From Desulfosediminicola flagellatus (GTDB lineage: Bacteria > Desulfobacterota > Desulfobulbia > Desulfobulbales > Desulfocapsaceae), in assembly GCF_005116655.2 (NCBI RefSeq), contig NZ_CP050698.1, positions 1,952,501-2,016,500 of the forward strand: a DNA stretch of 64,000 bases, in the 5' to 3' direction. The stretch's first letter is position 1. Every line of letters starts with the position of its first letter. Under the pieces are notes generated by a model. The model saw nothing but the letters and a program-made list of their open reading frames with translations. It had not been told where the DNA came from and searched no databases. Shown one piece after another: positions 34,233 to 43,114 of the stretch. The translations under genes were made by a program, and so were the position numbers.

Positions 34233-35429
34233 CTATTTGCGATCCGCTGTTTCAACAATGTTCTTTTTTGCCTGGTTAATTGTAAAAACAAAAGGAATGC
34301 CCGTTAAACCGATCATGCCGCACATTATGAAGGTCTTCTCAAGACCTACCATGTCTGCAACAAATCCTACAAGTACGACAACCGCAGATCTTGCGAGAAA
34401 GCTGATCATCATAAATACACCATTGGCGGCTGATGATCCTTCTGCAGAATATTCCTGAACCATTGCCAGCATAACAGGGGTAGTTGAGAGCAGAGAAAAG
34501 CCTGTAATTAACAGCACTGCGAGTTGAAGATAGCCGGTGGTATATGAAAAAAGTAAAAGTGAAACAGGTGCAACTATTAAGCAAAATGAAAGGAGCTGTT
34601 TTCGACCGAAACGATCACTCAGGCTACCAACCGCAAGTATACCAACAACTCCTGCCGCTTCAAAAAGAGACAGAGCAATTCCTGCAAGCCAGACGTCACC
34701 ACTTTGCTGCAATATATAGAGAGGAAGAAAGGCGGTAAGGCAGGCGTGCATAAAGCCGCGGACGATAACGATAGCAGAAAGAGGAAGCAATATACTTTTC
34801 ATTTCTCTGCAGATCTTGCGGATGGAGGGTTTGTCCTGATGCTTGTTTACTGTGACAGGCATGTCTTTAAACTTAAAAAACATGATAACAGAGGCCAGAA
34901 TACCAATAATCATAATTGGGTAGTAGCCTTCAAAACCAAGTAGGGATACTGCTCCGATAATAACAATGGGTCCTAATGTTCTGGCAAATTCGCCACCAGT
35001 CATATAAAAACTCATCCCTCTACCTGTCTTTTCTCCGGAAACTCTATAGACCATAACCGGAGCAGGTACATGAAAAAGAGAAACACTTATACCTGTGAAA
35101 AACAGTAGAATGAGCAATACTCCATAGCTTGGTGCAACACCTAAAAGCGACATGGGAATGGCTGTGAGTGCTGGTGCCAGTATGATGAAATACCTGACAC
35201 TTATCCTATCTGCAAGCTTACCTATATATGGATTGATAAGTGCCGGAATCTGCATGACGGTAGATAGAAAGCCCGCCTGTGTGAGTGAGAGGGAAAATTT
35301 CTCAATGAGAAAGGGCAGAAGTGGTGCCAGAAAACTTGAATAGATATCATGAATAAAATGACACATCGAGAGCAGGAGAACTTTGCTTGTGTCAAATTTT
35401 GGTTGTATTTGCTTGTTAGATGTTTCCAT
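34233..35429 (-). CDS. MFS transporter (fosmidomycin-resistance-like)
   Basis: 398 residues with 12 predicted membrane helices. It starts with VLLLSMCHFIHDIYSSFLAP, then PLLPFLIEKFSLSLTQAG, a start typical of the Fsr-like branch of the major facilitator superfamily. The loop GKLADRISVRYF between helices 2 and 3 and GSLSDRFGRKQLL between helices 8 and 9 are the MFS loop motifs. An exporter of small hydrophobic compounds is likely, with unknown substrate. Single gene on the minus strand; the next genes to the left converge on it. Confidence 0.88.
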   Translation of the reverse strand: METSNKQIQPKFDTSKVLLLSMCHFIHDIYSSFLAPLLPFLIEKFSLSLTQAGFLSTVMQIPALINPYIGKLADRISVRYFIILAPALTAIPMSLLGVAPSYGVLLILLFFTGISVSLFHVPAPVMVYRVSGEKTGRGMSFYMTGGEFARTLGPIVIIGAVSLLGFEGYYPIMIIGILASVIMFFKFKDMPVTVNKHQDKPSIRKICREMKSILLPLSAIVIVRGFMHACLTAFLPLYILQQSGDVWLAGIALSLFEAAGVVGILAVGSLSDRFGRKQLLSFCLIVAPVSLLLFSYTTGYLQLAVLLITGFSLLSTTPVMLAMVQEYSAEGSSAANGVFMMISFLARSAVVVLVGFVADMVGLEKTFIMCGMIGLTGIPFVFTINQAKKNIVETADRK

Positions 35430-35565
35430 GTGGTGCTCGCGGTGATGAAGTGATAATCTTAAATCCGGAAACGAGTAGTGTTACTGCGGGTTGAAGTAAA
35501 AGTCACACTTTTTAGACAAATACACATAAAACACAAAGACAAACCATCTCCAGGTATCGTTACGA

Positions 35566-35775
35566 TTAATCGTTATCCAGCTTGATCTTTTGAGGCCGGT
35601 AAACTACTGTGAGCCCCGGTTTTTGATCTGAGGTATCCAGTAGTATTCGGCAGTAACCTGCGATTGTCCCTTTCTTCACTACCTCATAGTTCCTGTGAGT
35701 CAGGATCATGTACAGCACGTATGTATTTTTTGGTCTGTTGCGACGTTTTACATGCGGGCAAAATAGATTAGCCAT
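35566..35775 (-). CDS. Possible small basic protein (69 aa), doubtful
   Basis: A 69-codon frame starting MANLFCPHVKRRNRPKNTYV and ending RPQKIKLDND. It is divergent from the guanine deaminase gene, the starts being 22 bp apart. The translation is smooth and basic but has no recognisable family, and no good ribosome binding site precedes the ATG (CTTCTTTTTC). It could be real or a chance frame in the guaD leader. Confidence 0.25.
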   Translation of the reverse strand: MANLFCPHVKRRNRPKNTYVLYMILTHRNYEVVKKGTIAGYCRILLDTSDQKPGLTVVYRPQKIKLDND

Positions 35776-35796
35776 GAAAAAGAAGAGATTGTTAAT

Positions 35797-37128
35797 ATGA
35801 CGAAGTCCATCAAGCCAACCCTATATCTTGCATCACTTTTACATTTTCTTTCTGACCCTGATATTGACGGTGAGAATGCCTATCAATATTTCGAAAACGG
35901 GGCAATGCTTGTTGAAGGCGGAAAAGTTGTTGAAATAGGTACGGCTGAAGCTGTTTTAGCTAATTATCATGGACAATACGGTTGTGCTGATCATCAGATA
36001 ATTGATTATCAAGGTCATCTGATTATTCCGGGTATGATTGATACCCATATCCATTATCCTCAGGTTGAGGTGATCGCCTCATACGGTGAAAAATTACTGG
36101 ATTGGCTTGAGAATTACACATTTCCCACTGAGGGGAACTTTGCAGACAAAGAACATGCAGCAAAGATTGCCAACTTTTTTCTGGATGAGTTACTTCGATG
36201 CGGTACAACCACTGCATTAGTATTTGGAACAGTTCACCCGCAGTCAGTAGATGCCTTTTTTGAAGCCTCAGTGAAGCGGAATACCCGAATGATCTGCGGT
36301 AAGGTGATGATGGATCGAAATGCACCTGAGTATTTGTGCGATACCCCTGAAAGCAGTTATGAAGACAGCAAGGTTTTAATTGAGAAATGGCATAACACAG
36401 GGCGTCAGTTATATGCGGTAACTCCGCGTTTTGCTATTACCTCAAGCAAAGAACAGCTCGTAAAGGCTGGTGAATTATATAACCAATACCCTGACGTCTA
36501 TATGCAGACCCACATCTCGGAAGATAGAGACGAGGTTGCATTAGTTAAGGAACTTTTTCCTGAAAACACAGATTATCTTGATGTCTATGACCAGTATGGC
36601 CTGTTGGGTAAGCGCAGTGTTTTTTCCCACGGAATATATCTTACGTCACGGGAGCATAAGCGACTGCGGGAGACTGGTTCAAGTGTCTCATTCTGTCCCA
36701 CATCCAACATGTTTATCGGCAGTGGATTGCTCGATATTACGACTCTGGAACAGGAAGACGTTGCTTACAGCGTTGGCACTGATGTAGGTGGTGGAACGAG
36801 TTTCTCAATGCTTAAGACATTACATGAAGCGTATAAAGTAACTCGCCTTAAAGGCAACAAATTATCGCCGTTAAAGAGCGTGTATCTGGCGACGCTGGGT
36901 GGCGCGAAGACACTTCAGCTCGAAGACAAAATAGGTTCATTTAAACAGGGTAACGAAGCGGATTTCGCTGTTTTGGATTTTAACTGCACACCACTTATGA
37001 GCTTAAAGCAGGGGACGTGTCACACACTGGAAGAAAAACTTTTCTCTATGATTATTCTGGGTGATGATAGAGCTGTTAAGGCTACCTATGTGGCTGGTGT
37101 CTGTGTTCATGAGCGCGATAACGCGTAA
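35797..37128 (+). CDS. guaD: Guanine deaminase
   Basis: 443 residues, amidohydrolase superfamily. It converts guanine to xanthine in purine salvage. Metal ligands: DTHIHYPQ (about 81-88), QTHISED (about 232-238), FSHGIYLT (about 271-278) and GTDVGGGTS (about 326-334). The substrate region TPRFAITSS (about 207-215) is typical of GuaD. AAGAAGAGA precedes the ATG. A perfect 18-bp hairpin follows the gene about 65 bp after its stop. No xanthine dehydrogenase or purine permease is adjacent. Confidence 0.94.
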   Translation: MTKSIKPTLYLASLLHFLSDPDIDGENAYQYFENGAMLVEGGKVVEIGTAEAVLANYHGQYGCADHQIIDYQGHLIIPGMIDTHIHYPQVEVIASYGEKLLDWLENYTFPTEGNFADKEHAAKIANFFLDELLRCGTTTALVFGTVHPQSVDAFFEASVKRNTRMICGKVMMDRNAPEYLCDTPESSYEDSKVLIEKWHNTGRQLYAVTPRFAITSSKEQLVKAGELYNQYPDVYMQTHISEDRDEVALVKELFPENTDYLDVYDQYGLLGKRSVFSHGIYLTSREHKRLRETGSSVSFCPTSNMFIGSGLLDITTLEQEDVAYSVGTDVGGGTSFSMLKTLHEAYKVTRLKGNKLSPLKSVYLATLGGAKTLQLEDKIGSFKQGNEADFAVLDFNCTPLMSLKQGTCHTLEEKLFSMIILGDDRAVKATYVAGVCVHERDNA

Positions 37129-37192
37129 ATATTTTGCTGATTTTCCCTATTTATCAGCTTGGCTTCATTAGAACTGTTTATCTTTTGTTCGT

Positions 37193-37239
37193 GATTTCCA
37201 CGCATACTCACCTTGTGTAGTTGAGTATGCGTGGAAATC
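37193..37239. repeat. Perfect 18-bp hairpin downstream of guaD
   Basis: GATTTCCACGCATACTCA (37193-37210), 11-nt loop, TGAGTATGCGTGGAAATC (37222-37239). No mismatch. No T-run follows on either strand, so it may stabilise the guaD mRNA 3' end, act as a factor-assisted stop, or be a binding or mobile site. Confidence 0.85.
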
Positions 37240-37467
37240 AGAAATACTTGTGCACTGCTCTCCTCTTGCCTCCCGCCTGCATTTCCCGAATTATAACTGG
37301 CAGATTTCAGGCCGATTACTTCAATTTCCACCATATTCGAGTTTTCAATATAACAGGTAATTCAGTTTTCCCCGGAGGTCGCGATATTACAGCTGGCTAG
37401 CTGTAATATAGAAATTGAAAATTTTGCATATCAGTCAACTAATTTGATAGGATTACCTTTAGGAGCC

Positions 37468-37621
37468 TGTCTGAGAATGTCTTTTGGGTCAAACTCTCCG
37501 GGATTTTCAAAAAATACTGTTCGCAGATAAGCGAACGAAGTGAGACTTCGATATCGTTTTTATGACTGTGCTTATTTTCTGAAAATGTCTCGATTTAGAT
37601 CAAAAATCCTATTCTCGGACA
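37468..37621. mobile_element. MITE-like element with inverted ends (about 154 bp)
   Basis: Left end TGTCTGAGAATGTCTTTTGG and right end CAAAAATCCTATTCTCGGACA are inverted copies with mismatches. An internal hairpin, TTCGCAGATAAGCGAA, lies near the middle. The right end matches strings at 20131 and 22131. The element overlaps the 5' extension of the chemoreceptor frame, which argues for a later start codon. Confidence 0.55.
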
Positions 37622-37659
37622 CTTTCCAGAAAACAAACATAGAGAAAGATTACAGCGTA

Positions 37660-39441
37660 ATGCATCAGAGCATACCTGATATGCCTGGAAAAGCCTTAGG
37701 GGATCTAAAGCAAATGCCCATTAAAGAGAAGAGGGAAGAGGGAAGAACGTCATCGGTAACGCTCAAGCTTGCGATTATCAACAGTCTTGTTGTTCTGGTT
37801 TTGCTTGCCATAGTTGCAACATTTATCATGACACGCCAGAACGCACTGGTTAACTATATTCTAGGTGAATATCAGGGGATGGTTGAGGAGTCTTTTAATG
37901 ATCAGGCCAGCCAAAACAGTTCCGATCTGAGTGGACGCCATAACATCAATACAAAAATTAGCAGTGGGATGGCCGGCTTCTTTGTCTATAATTTTGATAC
38001 TGATGGTTTAAGAAACAATCTGCAAAATTTGATGGCATTGCCGGATATCGCGGCAATTCAGATAAAGGATGTGAGCGATAAGCCTTTTCTGGCTCTTTGG
38101 AAAAGTGAAGGTAGCGTAGAGTCAGCCGCAGAGGTAAATGGATCTGTTGTATTGCAGCCAGATAAGCAATTTACCGAAGATATGTACTATGGGGAGGAAA
38201 AGGTAGGAACCGTTACCTTGTACTACACTGATTCACTGTTGCTTGCACAAAGGGAAAAGAATCATCAGAAATTGACCAAAAAAGTTAATGGATTACGCAG
38301 TGAAATAGATAGCAAAGTTCGTTCTGCAACAATTTCTCAAAGTTCTGCATTTGTATGTATTATATTTGCGCTGGTTCTGTCTATCGTCCTTACCCTGAAA
38401 ATTCTTGTGATAAACAGGTTGAAAAATATTACAAGCGGTCTTCGGGATATAGCAGAAGGTGAAGGCGACTTAACTAAACGCCTGGTAGATAAAACGAACG
38501 ATGAAATCGGTGAATTGAGAAAGTGGTTCAATGTTTTTGTAGAAAAAATTCAGGATATTATTGCCGATGTTTCTGCAGGTTCTAAAGATCTCGATAATGA
38601 ATCTGAGAGGCTCAACTTGCTCTCAACCAATATGAAAGATGATGCTGAGCAGGCATCTGTTAAGGCCGGTAATGTTGCAAACTCTTCTGAAGAGATGAGC
38701 ACGAACATGAGCTCTGTAGCGGCAGCTATGGAAGAGGCTTCAACCAATATAAATATGGTTGCCGCTGCTGCAGAAGAAATGAATGCGACTATTAACAAGA
38801 TCTCTGAAAATACTGATCATGCGATGACAATCGCTGTCAGTGCAGTTGATCAGACAGATAGTGCAACACGACAGGTCGATGAATTGGGAAGTGCGGCAGA
38901 AGGAATCGGAAAAGTTCTTGAGACAATTTCTGAGATATCTGAACAGGTCAACCTGCTTGCATTAAACGCAACAATTGAGGCAGCACGGGCCGGGGACGCC
39001 GGAAAAGGTTTTGCGGTAGTTGCCAACGAGATTAAAGACCTTGCCAAACAAACTGCTGAGGCCACTGGTGAAATCAAGAATAGGATTGAGGGCATACAAA
39101 ACTCAACCAGAGGAACAGTTTCACATATTGAACAAATAGCCAGAGTGGTCAATGAAGTTAATGAAATAGTTTCGACCATATCTTTAGCAATCACTGAGCA
39201 GTCAACTGCCACAGAAGAAATCGCGCGTAATGTCGCACAGGCGAGTGAAGGGATTTCTGAAGTAAACCTGAATGTTGCGCAGTCTAACAGTTCGGTGGGA
39301 GCTATTTCAGAAGAAATTCATGAAGTGACTAACGCGGCTGAAAAAATTACAGAGAATAGTGTTGTGGTGAGTGAAAGTGCAGGAAAGCTGTCAAAACTGT
39401 CGAGTCAACTCAATACGATGGTAGGCAGATTCAAGGTGTGA
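37660..39441 (+). CDS. Methyl-accepting chemotaxis protein
   Basis: About 593 residues from the ATG at 37660. The longer frame from 37540 runs back into the MITE-like element and is unlikely to be coding there. Order: first membrane helix (about 32-60), a periplasmic sensor of about 160 residues, second helix (about 226-250), a HAMP domain with the linker [21 protein letters not shown], then the long coiled-coil signalling domain with the hairpin tip [20 protein letters not shown] followed by [15 protein letters not shown]. It would signal to CheA. No che genes are in this window. A periplasmic binding-protein gene follows about 105 bp downstream and may supply the ligand. Confidence 0.93.
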   Translation: MHQSIPDMPGKALGDLKQMPIKEKREEGRTSSVTLKLAIINSLVVLVLLAIVATFIMTRQNALVNYILGEYQGMVEESFNDQASQNSSDLSGRHNINTKISSGMAGFFVYNFDTDGLRNNLQNLMALPDIAAIQIKDVSDKPFLALWKSEGSVESAAEVNGSVVLQPDKQFTEDMYYGEEKVGTVTLYYTDSLLLAQREKNHQKLTKKVNGLRSEIDSKVRSATISQSSAFVCIIFALVLSIVLTLKILVINRLKNITSGLRDIAEGEGDLTKRLVDKTNDEIGELRKWFNVFVEKIQDIIADVSAGSKDLDNESERLNLLSTNMKDDAEQASVKAGNVANSSEEMSTNMSSVAAAMEEASTNINMVAAAAEEMNATINKISENTDHAMTIAVSAVDQTDSATRQVDELGSAAEGIGKVLETISEISEQVNLLALNATIEAARAGDAGKGFAVVANEIKDLAKQTAEATGEIKNRIEGIQNSTRGTVSHIEQIARVVNEVNEIVSTISLAITEQSTATEEIARNVAQASEGISEVNLNVAQSNSSVGAISEEIHEVTNAAEKITENSVVVSESAGKLSKLSSQLNTMVGRFKV

Positions 39442-39545
39442 TTGGTAACCCGATTATGTCTTTCAGGGAAGGCAGGAGGTTGGTGCTTGCTTCTTGTATG
39501 AAAAAATACAAATCAATCCGAATCAAATACTCTGAGGAGAACACG

Positions 39546-40277
39546 ATGAAAAAAGTTAACGTATTTCTATCTATTCTTGCTTTTGTACTGATGAGTTATT
39601 CTGGTGCGGCATTTGCCGAAGATTTTAAGATTATGACAGAAGAGTTTCCGCCATTCAATTATACTCAGGATGGAAAACTCACTGGGCTATCCAGCGAGGT
39701 TATGGTGGAATTGACTAAACGAGTCGGCCATCAGATGAACGCTGAAGTGTTGCCTTGGGCTAGAGCATACGGTTTAATTCAGCGCAAGGATGGCTTGATT
39801 CTTTACTCTATGACACGCACTGAAGCACGGGAAGAATTGTTTAAATGGGTAGGGCCGATTGCTTCAAACAAATGGGTGTTTTTCACAAAAAAAGGTAGCG
39901 GGATAGTAATCAATTCTCTGGAAGATGCAAAAAAAGTCAAGGCAATTGGCGCATATAAAGAAGATGCTGCTGAAACATTTCTGAAAGAGCAGGGATTTAC
40001 CAATATTGATAGTGTTCCAAATGATGAACTGAATGTTCCAAAGCTTATGGGGGGCAGAATTGATCTCTGGATTGTAGGAGAGTTGCAGGGAATCCATAAA
40101 GCAAAGCAAAAGGGTGAAAGCGATAATCTTGAGAAAGTATTTGATGTTAAGGATACTCAGTTATACATAGCTTTTAGTAAAAACACTCCAGATGAGGTTA
40201 TAACTACCTGGCAGAGCGCATTAGATGCTATCAAGGCTGACGGAACATACGATGCAATAGTAAAAAAATATATGTAG
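39546..40277 (+). CDS. Periplasmic amino-acid-type solute-binding protein (SBP family 3)
   Basis: About 243 residues. Signal peptide about 1-24 (VFLSILAFVLMSYSGAAFAE). The mature part starts FKIMTEEFPPFNYTQDGKLTG, the hallmark of family-3 binding proteins. It includes EARYGL-like WARAYGLIQRKDGLILYSMT and a C-terminal ALDAIKADGTYDAIVKKY. ATG 39546 with GAGGAG upstream is preferred to earlier in-frame starts. No permease or ATPase gene is adjacent. With the chemoreceptor upstream, a sensing rather than uptake role is possible. Confidence 0.88.
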   Translation: MKKVNVFLSILAFVLMSYSGAAFAEDFKIMTEEFPPFNYTQDGKLTGLSSEVMVELTKRVGHQMNAEVLPWARAYGLIQRKDGLILYSMTRTEAREELFKWVGPIASNKWVFFTKKGSGIVINSLEDAKKVKAIGAYKEDAAETFLKEQGFTNIDSVPNDELNVPKLMGGRIDLWIVGELQGIHKAKQKGESDNLEKVFDVKDTQLYIAFSKNTPDEVITTWQSALDAIKADGTYDAIVKKYM

Positions 40278-40310
40278 TTTTGTATCTAAACTACTTGGGT
40301 AAAATAGTTG

Positions 40311-40339
40311 TAGGTGGTTGCTGATTGAGTAACCACCTA
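40311..40339. repeat. Small hairpin after the binding-protein gene
   Basis: TAGGTGGTT (40311-40319) pairs perfectly with AACCACCTA (40331-40339) around an 11-nt loop. No T-run follows. Confidence 0.45.
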
Positions 40340-40546
40340 TGATTGTGTTGGGCTGTAAGATTTTCTTTTTACAGTTTCCAATTGTTACTTTCTTTGCAAT
40401 TTCTTCGATGTAAACCTTCCTTGCGAATTCTCCTATATGATGATGTCCTTTGCAGTAATGCTTCAATACGCTATGGTAGAAGTTCGTAGCTGAGCTAACA
40501 GAAGCGGGAATTGCAAAAAAGAACCATAATTCGGATTGTAAATATT

Positions 40547-40888
40547 ATGACAGAGCAAGAGTTACAGGAATATACGAATGTTCTTTTATCAGAGCAGAGA
40601 GAACTGAATGCGCTAAAGGCCAGTGAACAGGCCTCGACTCAGGCGGTAGCTCTTGATCAATCGAGTGTCGGCCGATTATCGAGAATGGATGCAATGCAGT
40701 CCCAGGCGATGGCGCTGGAAGGGAAACGCCGTAGAGATATTCAACTTACCAGGATAAAAGCAGCTTTAGAACGCATTGAAGAGGGTGAATATGGCTACTG
40801 TGCATCCTGCGATGAGGAGATTAATGTTCGTCGTCTCAAGGTTGATCCTGCCAACCCGTTTTGTGTGGAATGTGCATCGAAAATATGA
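40547..40888 (+). CDS. DksA/TraR-type zinc-finger protein
   Basis: About 113 residues. An N-terminal coiled-coil helix (about 2-75, TEQELQEYTNVLLSEQREL onwards) is followed by RRRDIQLTRIKAALERIEEG. The zinc finger has ligands C-A-S-C (about 85-88) and C-V-E-C (about 106-109). DksA-type proteins enter the RNA polymerase secondary channel. Short members with one acidic-tip change are diverse in function. It is too short for classical DksA (151 aa) and lies nearer to the small DksA-like or YbiI/TraR proteins. Start at 40547 or 40511, neither with a strong ribosome binding site. Confidence 0.85.
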   Translation: MTEQELQEYTNVLLSEQRELNALKASEQASTQAVALDQSSVGRLSRMDAMQSQAMALEGKRRRDIQLTRIKAALERIEEGEYGYCASCDEEINVRRLKVDPANPFCVECASKI

Positions 40889-40976
40889 AGAGCTTTTCGT
40901 ATTTGTCTTGTGTTCCTCGGACAAGCTCCGAGAAAAAATATCTGCTTATAAATCATAATTCCGGAGTGCTGGCTGT

Positions 40977-41519
40977 ATGCTCAAAGATTCAAATGTATTG
41001 CTTATTGGTGGAGTTGGTAGAAATGTTGGTAAAACGGAATTTGTCTGCAGAGTAATTGAAAAAATATCGCAAACCCACCAGGTGTATGGCTTGAAAGTTT
41101 CGGTCATTTATCCTGATGAACGACTGTTTCACGGAAGTCACTCTGATGAACTGGAGCAGAGCAGACTATTTGAAGAAACCAGTGCCGATTCCCGAAAAGA
41201 TACTTCACGTATGCTGCGTGCAGGGGCCTTACGGGTGTTTTACCTGCAAAGTGACGAAGCAGGCATCCTTAAAGGGTATAAGGAATTTAGAAAGATCATT
41301 CCTGAAAATGCAGTGATTGTCTGTGAGTCAAACAGCCTCGGAGAAGTGCTGGTACCCGGTCTGAGCATTATGGTCAAATCTGAAACATCAGAGATTAAAC
41401 CGAGAGCAATAGCGCAGCTTAAACGCGCCGATCTGACAATTGTTTCAGATGGCGTCTCCGGATTTACCGAACTGAACTCAATCGCCTTCGAAGATAAAAA
41501 AGGGTGGTATCTAGAATAG
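40977..41519 (+). CDS. MobB-like P-loop NTP-binding protein
   Basis: 180 residues. The P-loop is GGVGRNVGKTEF (about 11-22), close to the MobB pattern. Later segments are SVIYPDERLFHGSH, VIVCESNSLGEVLVPGLSIM and ADLTIVSDG. MobB assists attachment of GMP to molybdopterin, but this protein has an unusual central region (EQSRLFEETSADSRKDTSRM) and no moa/mob/moe gene is adjacent. A function in molybdenum cofactor delivery or as a separate small GTPase-like protein is an inference. CCGGAG lies upstream of the ATG. Confidence 0.65.
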   Translation: MLKDSNVLLIGGVGRNVGKTEFVCRVIEKISQTHQVYGLKVSVIYPDERLFHGSHSDELEQSRLFEETSADSRKDTSRMLRAGALRVFYLQSDEAGILKGYKEFRKIIPENAVIVCESNSLGEVLVPGLSIMVKSETSEIKPRAIAQLKRADLTIVSDGVSGFTELNSIAFEDKKGWYLE

Positions 41520-41826
41520 TGTAGATACGTGTTTCAAATTACCATTGAAACTCGGCATGTGTTAATGAGTCGCTTTTGTAATGGAGATGCAATCACTGAC
41601 ATAAGCCGGATCGACATGATACTATCTCAACAACATACAGAATATTCTATGTCTGATGAAGCTGGGCAGTTTATGTTTTTTACGCCTTACGCCTCACCTT
41701 ACAGTTTATATGGTACGGCGATTTGCTGTGGAAGACCTGCAACGAAGTAGATCGGGCTTTTTACACGTCCATCAATGATCCTTGTTGCAAAGTTATGAGC
41801 GATAGCCTACTTTGACCGCAAAGAAA

Positions 41827-41912
41827 CGGGAGCTTGAATGTACCGGGCTGAGAGGGGTTAAAAGTACAACCCGACCGTGAAACCTGATCCGGATAATGCC
41901 GGCGGAGGAAAC
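41827..41912 (+). promoter_or_regulatory. TPP riboswitch (THI element)
   Basis: The conserved blocks are present in order: GGGCTGAGA (41848-41856), ACCCGACCGTGAAACCTGATC and GGATAATGCCGGCGGAGGAAA. They match the thiamin pyrophosphate aptamer core (CUGAGA ... ACCUGAUC ... GGAUAAUGCC.GCG..GG.AA). It precedes the thiBPQ-TPK genes by about 150 bp and should lower their expression when TPP is plentiful. Confidence 0.95.
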
Positions 41913-41921
41913 ATGAAGATC

Positions 41922-41954
41922 AAAACCGTCTCCTTACCTGAGACGGTTTTTTTT
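41922..41954 (+). terminator. Riboswitch-controlled intrinsic terminator
   Basis: AAAACCGTCTC (41922-41932), 7-nt loop, GAGACGGTTTT (41940-41950), continuing into a run of eight T. The perfect 11-bp stem starts 10 nt after the TPP aptamer and sits 104 bp before thiB. This indicates control by transcription termination. Confidence 0.92.
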
Positions 41955-42058
41955 ATTGGTTAATAGAATTTTTTATAGAGTGTATTTCCTATTGGGTTCC
42001 ATCCCTGAATATCAATTGTCAGGGTAAAACTCACTACCACTTGGGAGGAAGATAAGAT

Positions 42059-43102
42059 ATGAAAAGAATGTGTTGCTTTGCAGCTACTGCTATCATGACA
42101 ATGGTATGTCTGCTTGGATCAAATGTTTGGGCAGAGCAGGTAATTACCGTAATGACCCATGACAGTTTTGATGTCAGCAAGGAAGTTATCGCTGAATTTG
42201 AACAGGCCAATGGTGCCACGGTTCGTTTTTTGAAAGCAGGCGATGCCGGTGCTGCTCTGGTACAGGCAATTCTTTCCAAATCCAACCCGCTTGCAGATGT
42301 GTTTTACGGTGTAGATAATACGTTTTATTCCCGCGCGATTACAGGTGATATCTTTCTTCCTTATGATTCACCACTATTAAAAGACATTGCGCCTGAGCTT
42401 AAAATTGATAAAGAAAATCGCTTGATACCTGTTGATTATGGCGATGTCTGTCTCAATTACGACAAAGCCTGGTTTAAAGAAAAGGGTATTGCGCCACCTG
42501 CCGATCTTGATGATTTAATTAAACCTGCCTATAAGGGTCTTACTGTAATTGAGAATCCTGCTACCTCATCTCCCGGGCTTGCTTTTCTGCTGACCACAAT
42601 CGGCAAATATGGCGAAGAAGGATACCTTGATTTCTGGAAAAAACTTCGAGCCAATAATGTCATGATATCAGCAGGGTGGGAAGACGCATATTTTGGTTAT
42701 TTCACCGCTGCCTCTAAAGGCGACAGGCCTATAATTGTAAGTTACGCATCAAGCCCGCCAGCTGCTGTTTACTATTCTGAAACACCACTCACCGAGGCAC
42801 CAACCGCTGCTGTTGTTATTGCAAACAATGCATTCCGCCAGATTGAGTTTGTTGGAATTCTAAAAGGAACCAAACAGGAAGAACTGGCCAGAAAACTTGT
42901 CGATTTCATGTTAAGTAAACGGTTTCAGGAAGATATTCCTCTTAAAATGTTTGTTTTTCCTGCTAACACCACAGCACAACTTCCTGAAGTTTTTGTTAAA
43001 CATGCAGTAGTGGCTGAACAACCTGCTCAGGTAGATCCGCAAGCCATTGAAGAGAAGCGCGAGCAGTGGCTTGAGGACTGGACTAACACGATGCTTCGAT
43101 AA
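42059..43102 (+). CDS. thiB: Thiamin ABC transporter substrate-binding protein
   Basis: 347 residues with a signal peptide (about 1-25, TMVCLLGSNVWAEQ). The mature start VITVMTHDSFDVSKEVIAEFEQANG and the segments PLADVFYGVDNTFYSRA and PVDYGDVCLNYDKAWF match ThiB/TbpA. It binds thiamin or its phosphates in the periplasm and hands them to ThiP. GGGAGGAA precedes the ATG. It is the first gene after the TPP riboswitch and leads the thiBPQ-TPK operon. Confidence 0.95.
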   Translation: MKRMCCFAATAIMTMVCLLGSNVWAEQVITVMTHDSFDVSKEVIAEFEQANGATVRFLKAGDAGAALVQAILSKSNPLADVFYGVDNTFYSRAITGDIFLPYDSPLLKDIAPELKIDKENRLIPVDYGDVCLNYDKAWFKEKGIAPPADLDDLIKPAYKGLTVIENPATSSPGLAFLLTTIGKYGEEGYLDFWKKLRANNVMISAGWEDAYFGYFTAASKGDRPIIVSYASSPPAAVYYSETPLTEAPTAAVVIANNAFRQIEFVGILKGTKQEELARKLVDFMLSKRFQEDIPLKMFVFPANTTAQLPEVFVKHAVVAEQPAQVDPQAIEEKREQWLEDWTNTMLR

Positions 43103-43114
43103 CCAGAGTTGCTC

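Noticed and set aside
35566..35775. Link between CAGTAGTATTCG strings at 35.6 and 56.0 kb
   Set aside because: Only 12 bases match and the flanks differ. Likely chance.
41529..41750. 73-codon frame between the MobB-like gene and the riboswitch
   Set aside because: GTG start without a ribosome binding site, no family resemblance, and it leads into the riboswitch leader. Probably a chance frame.
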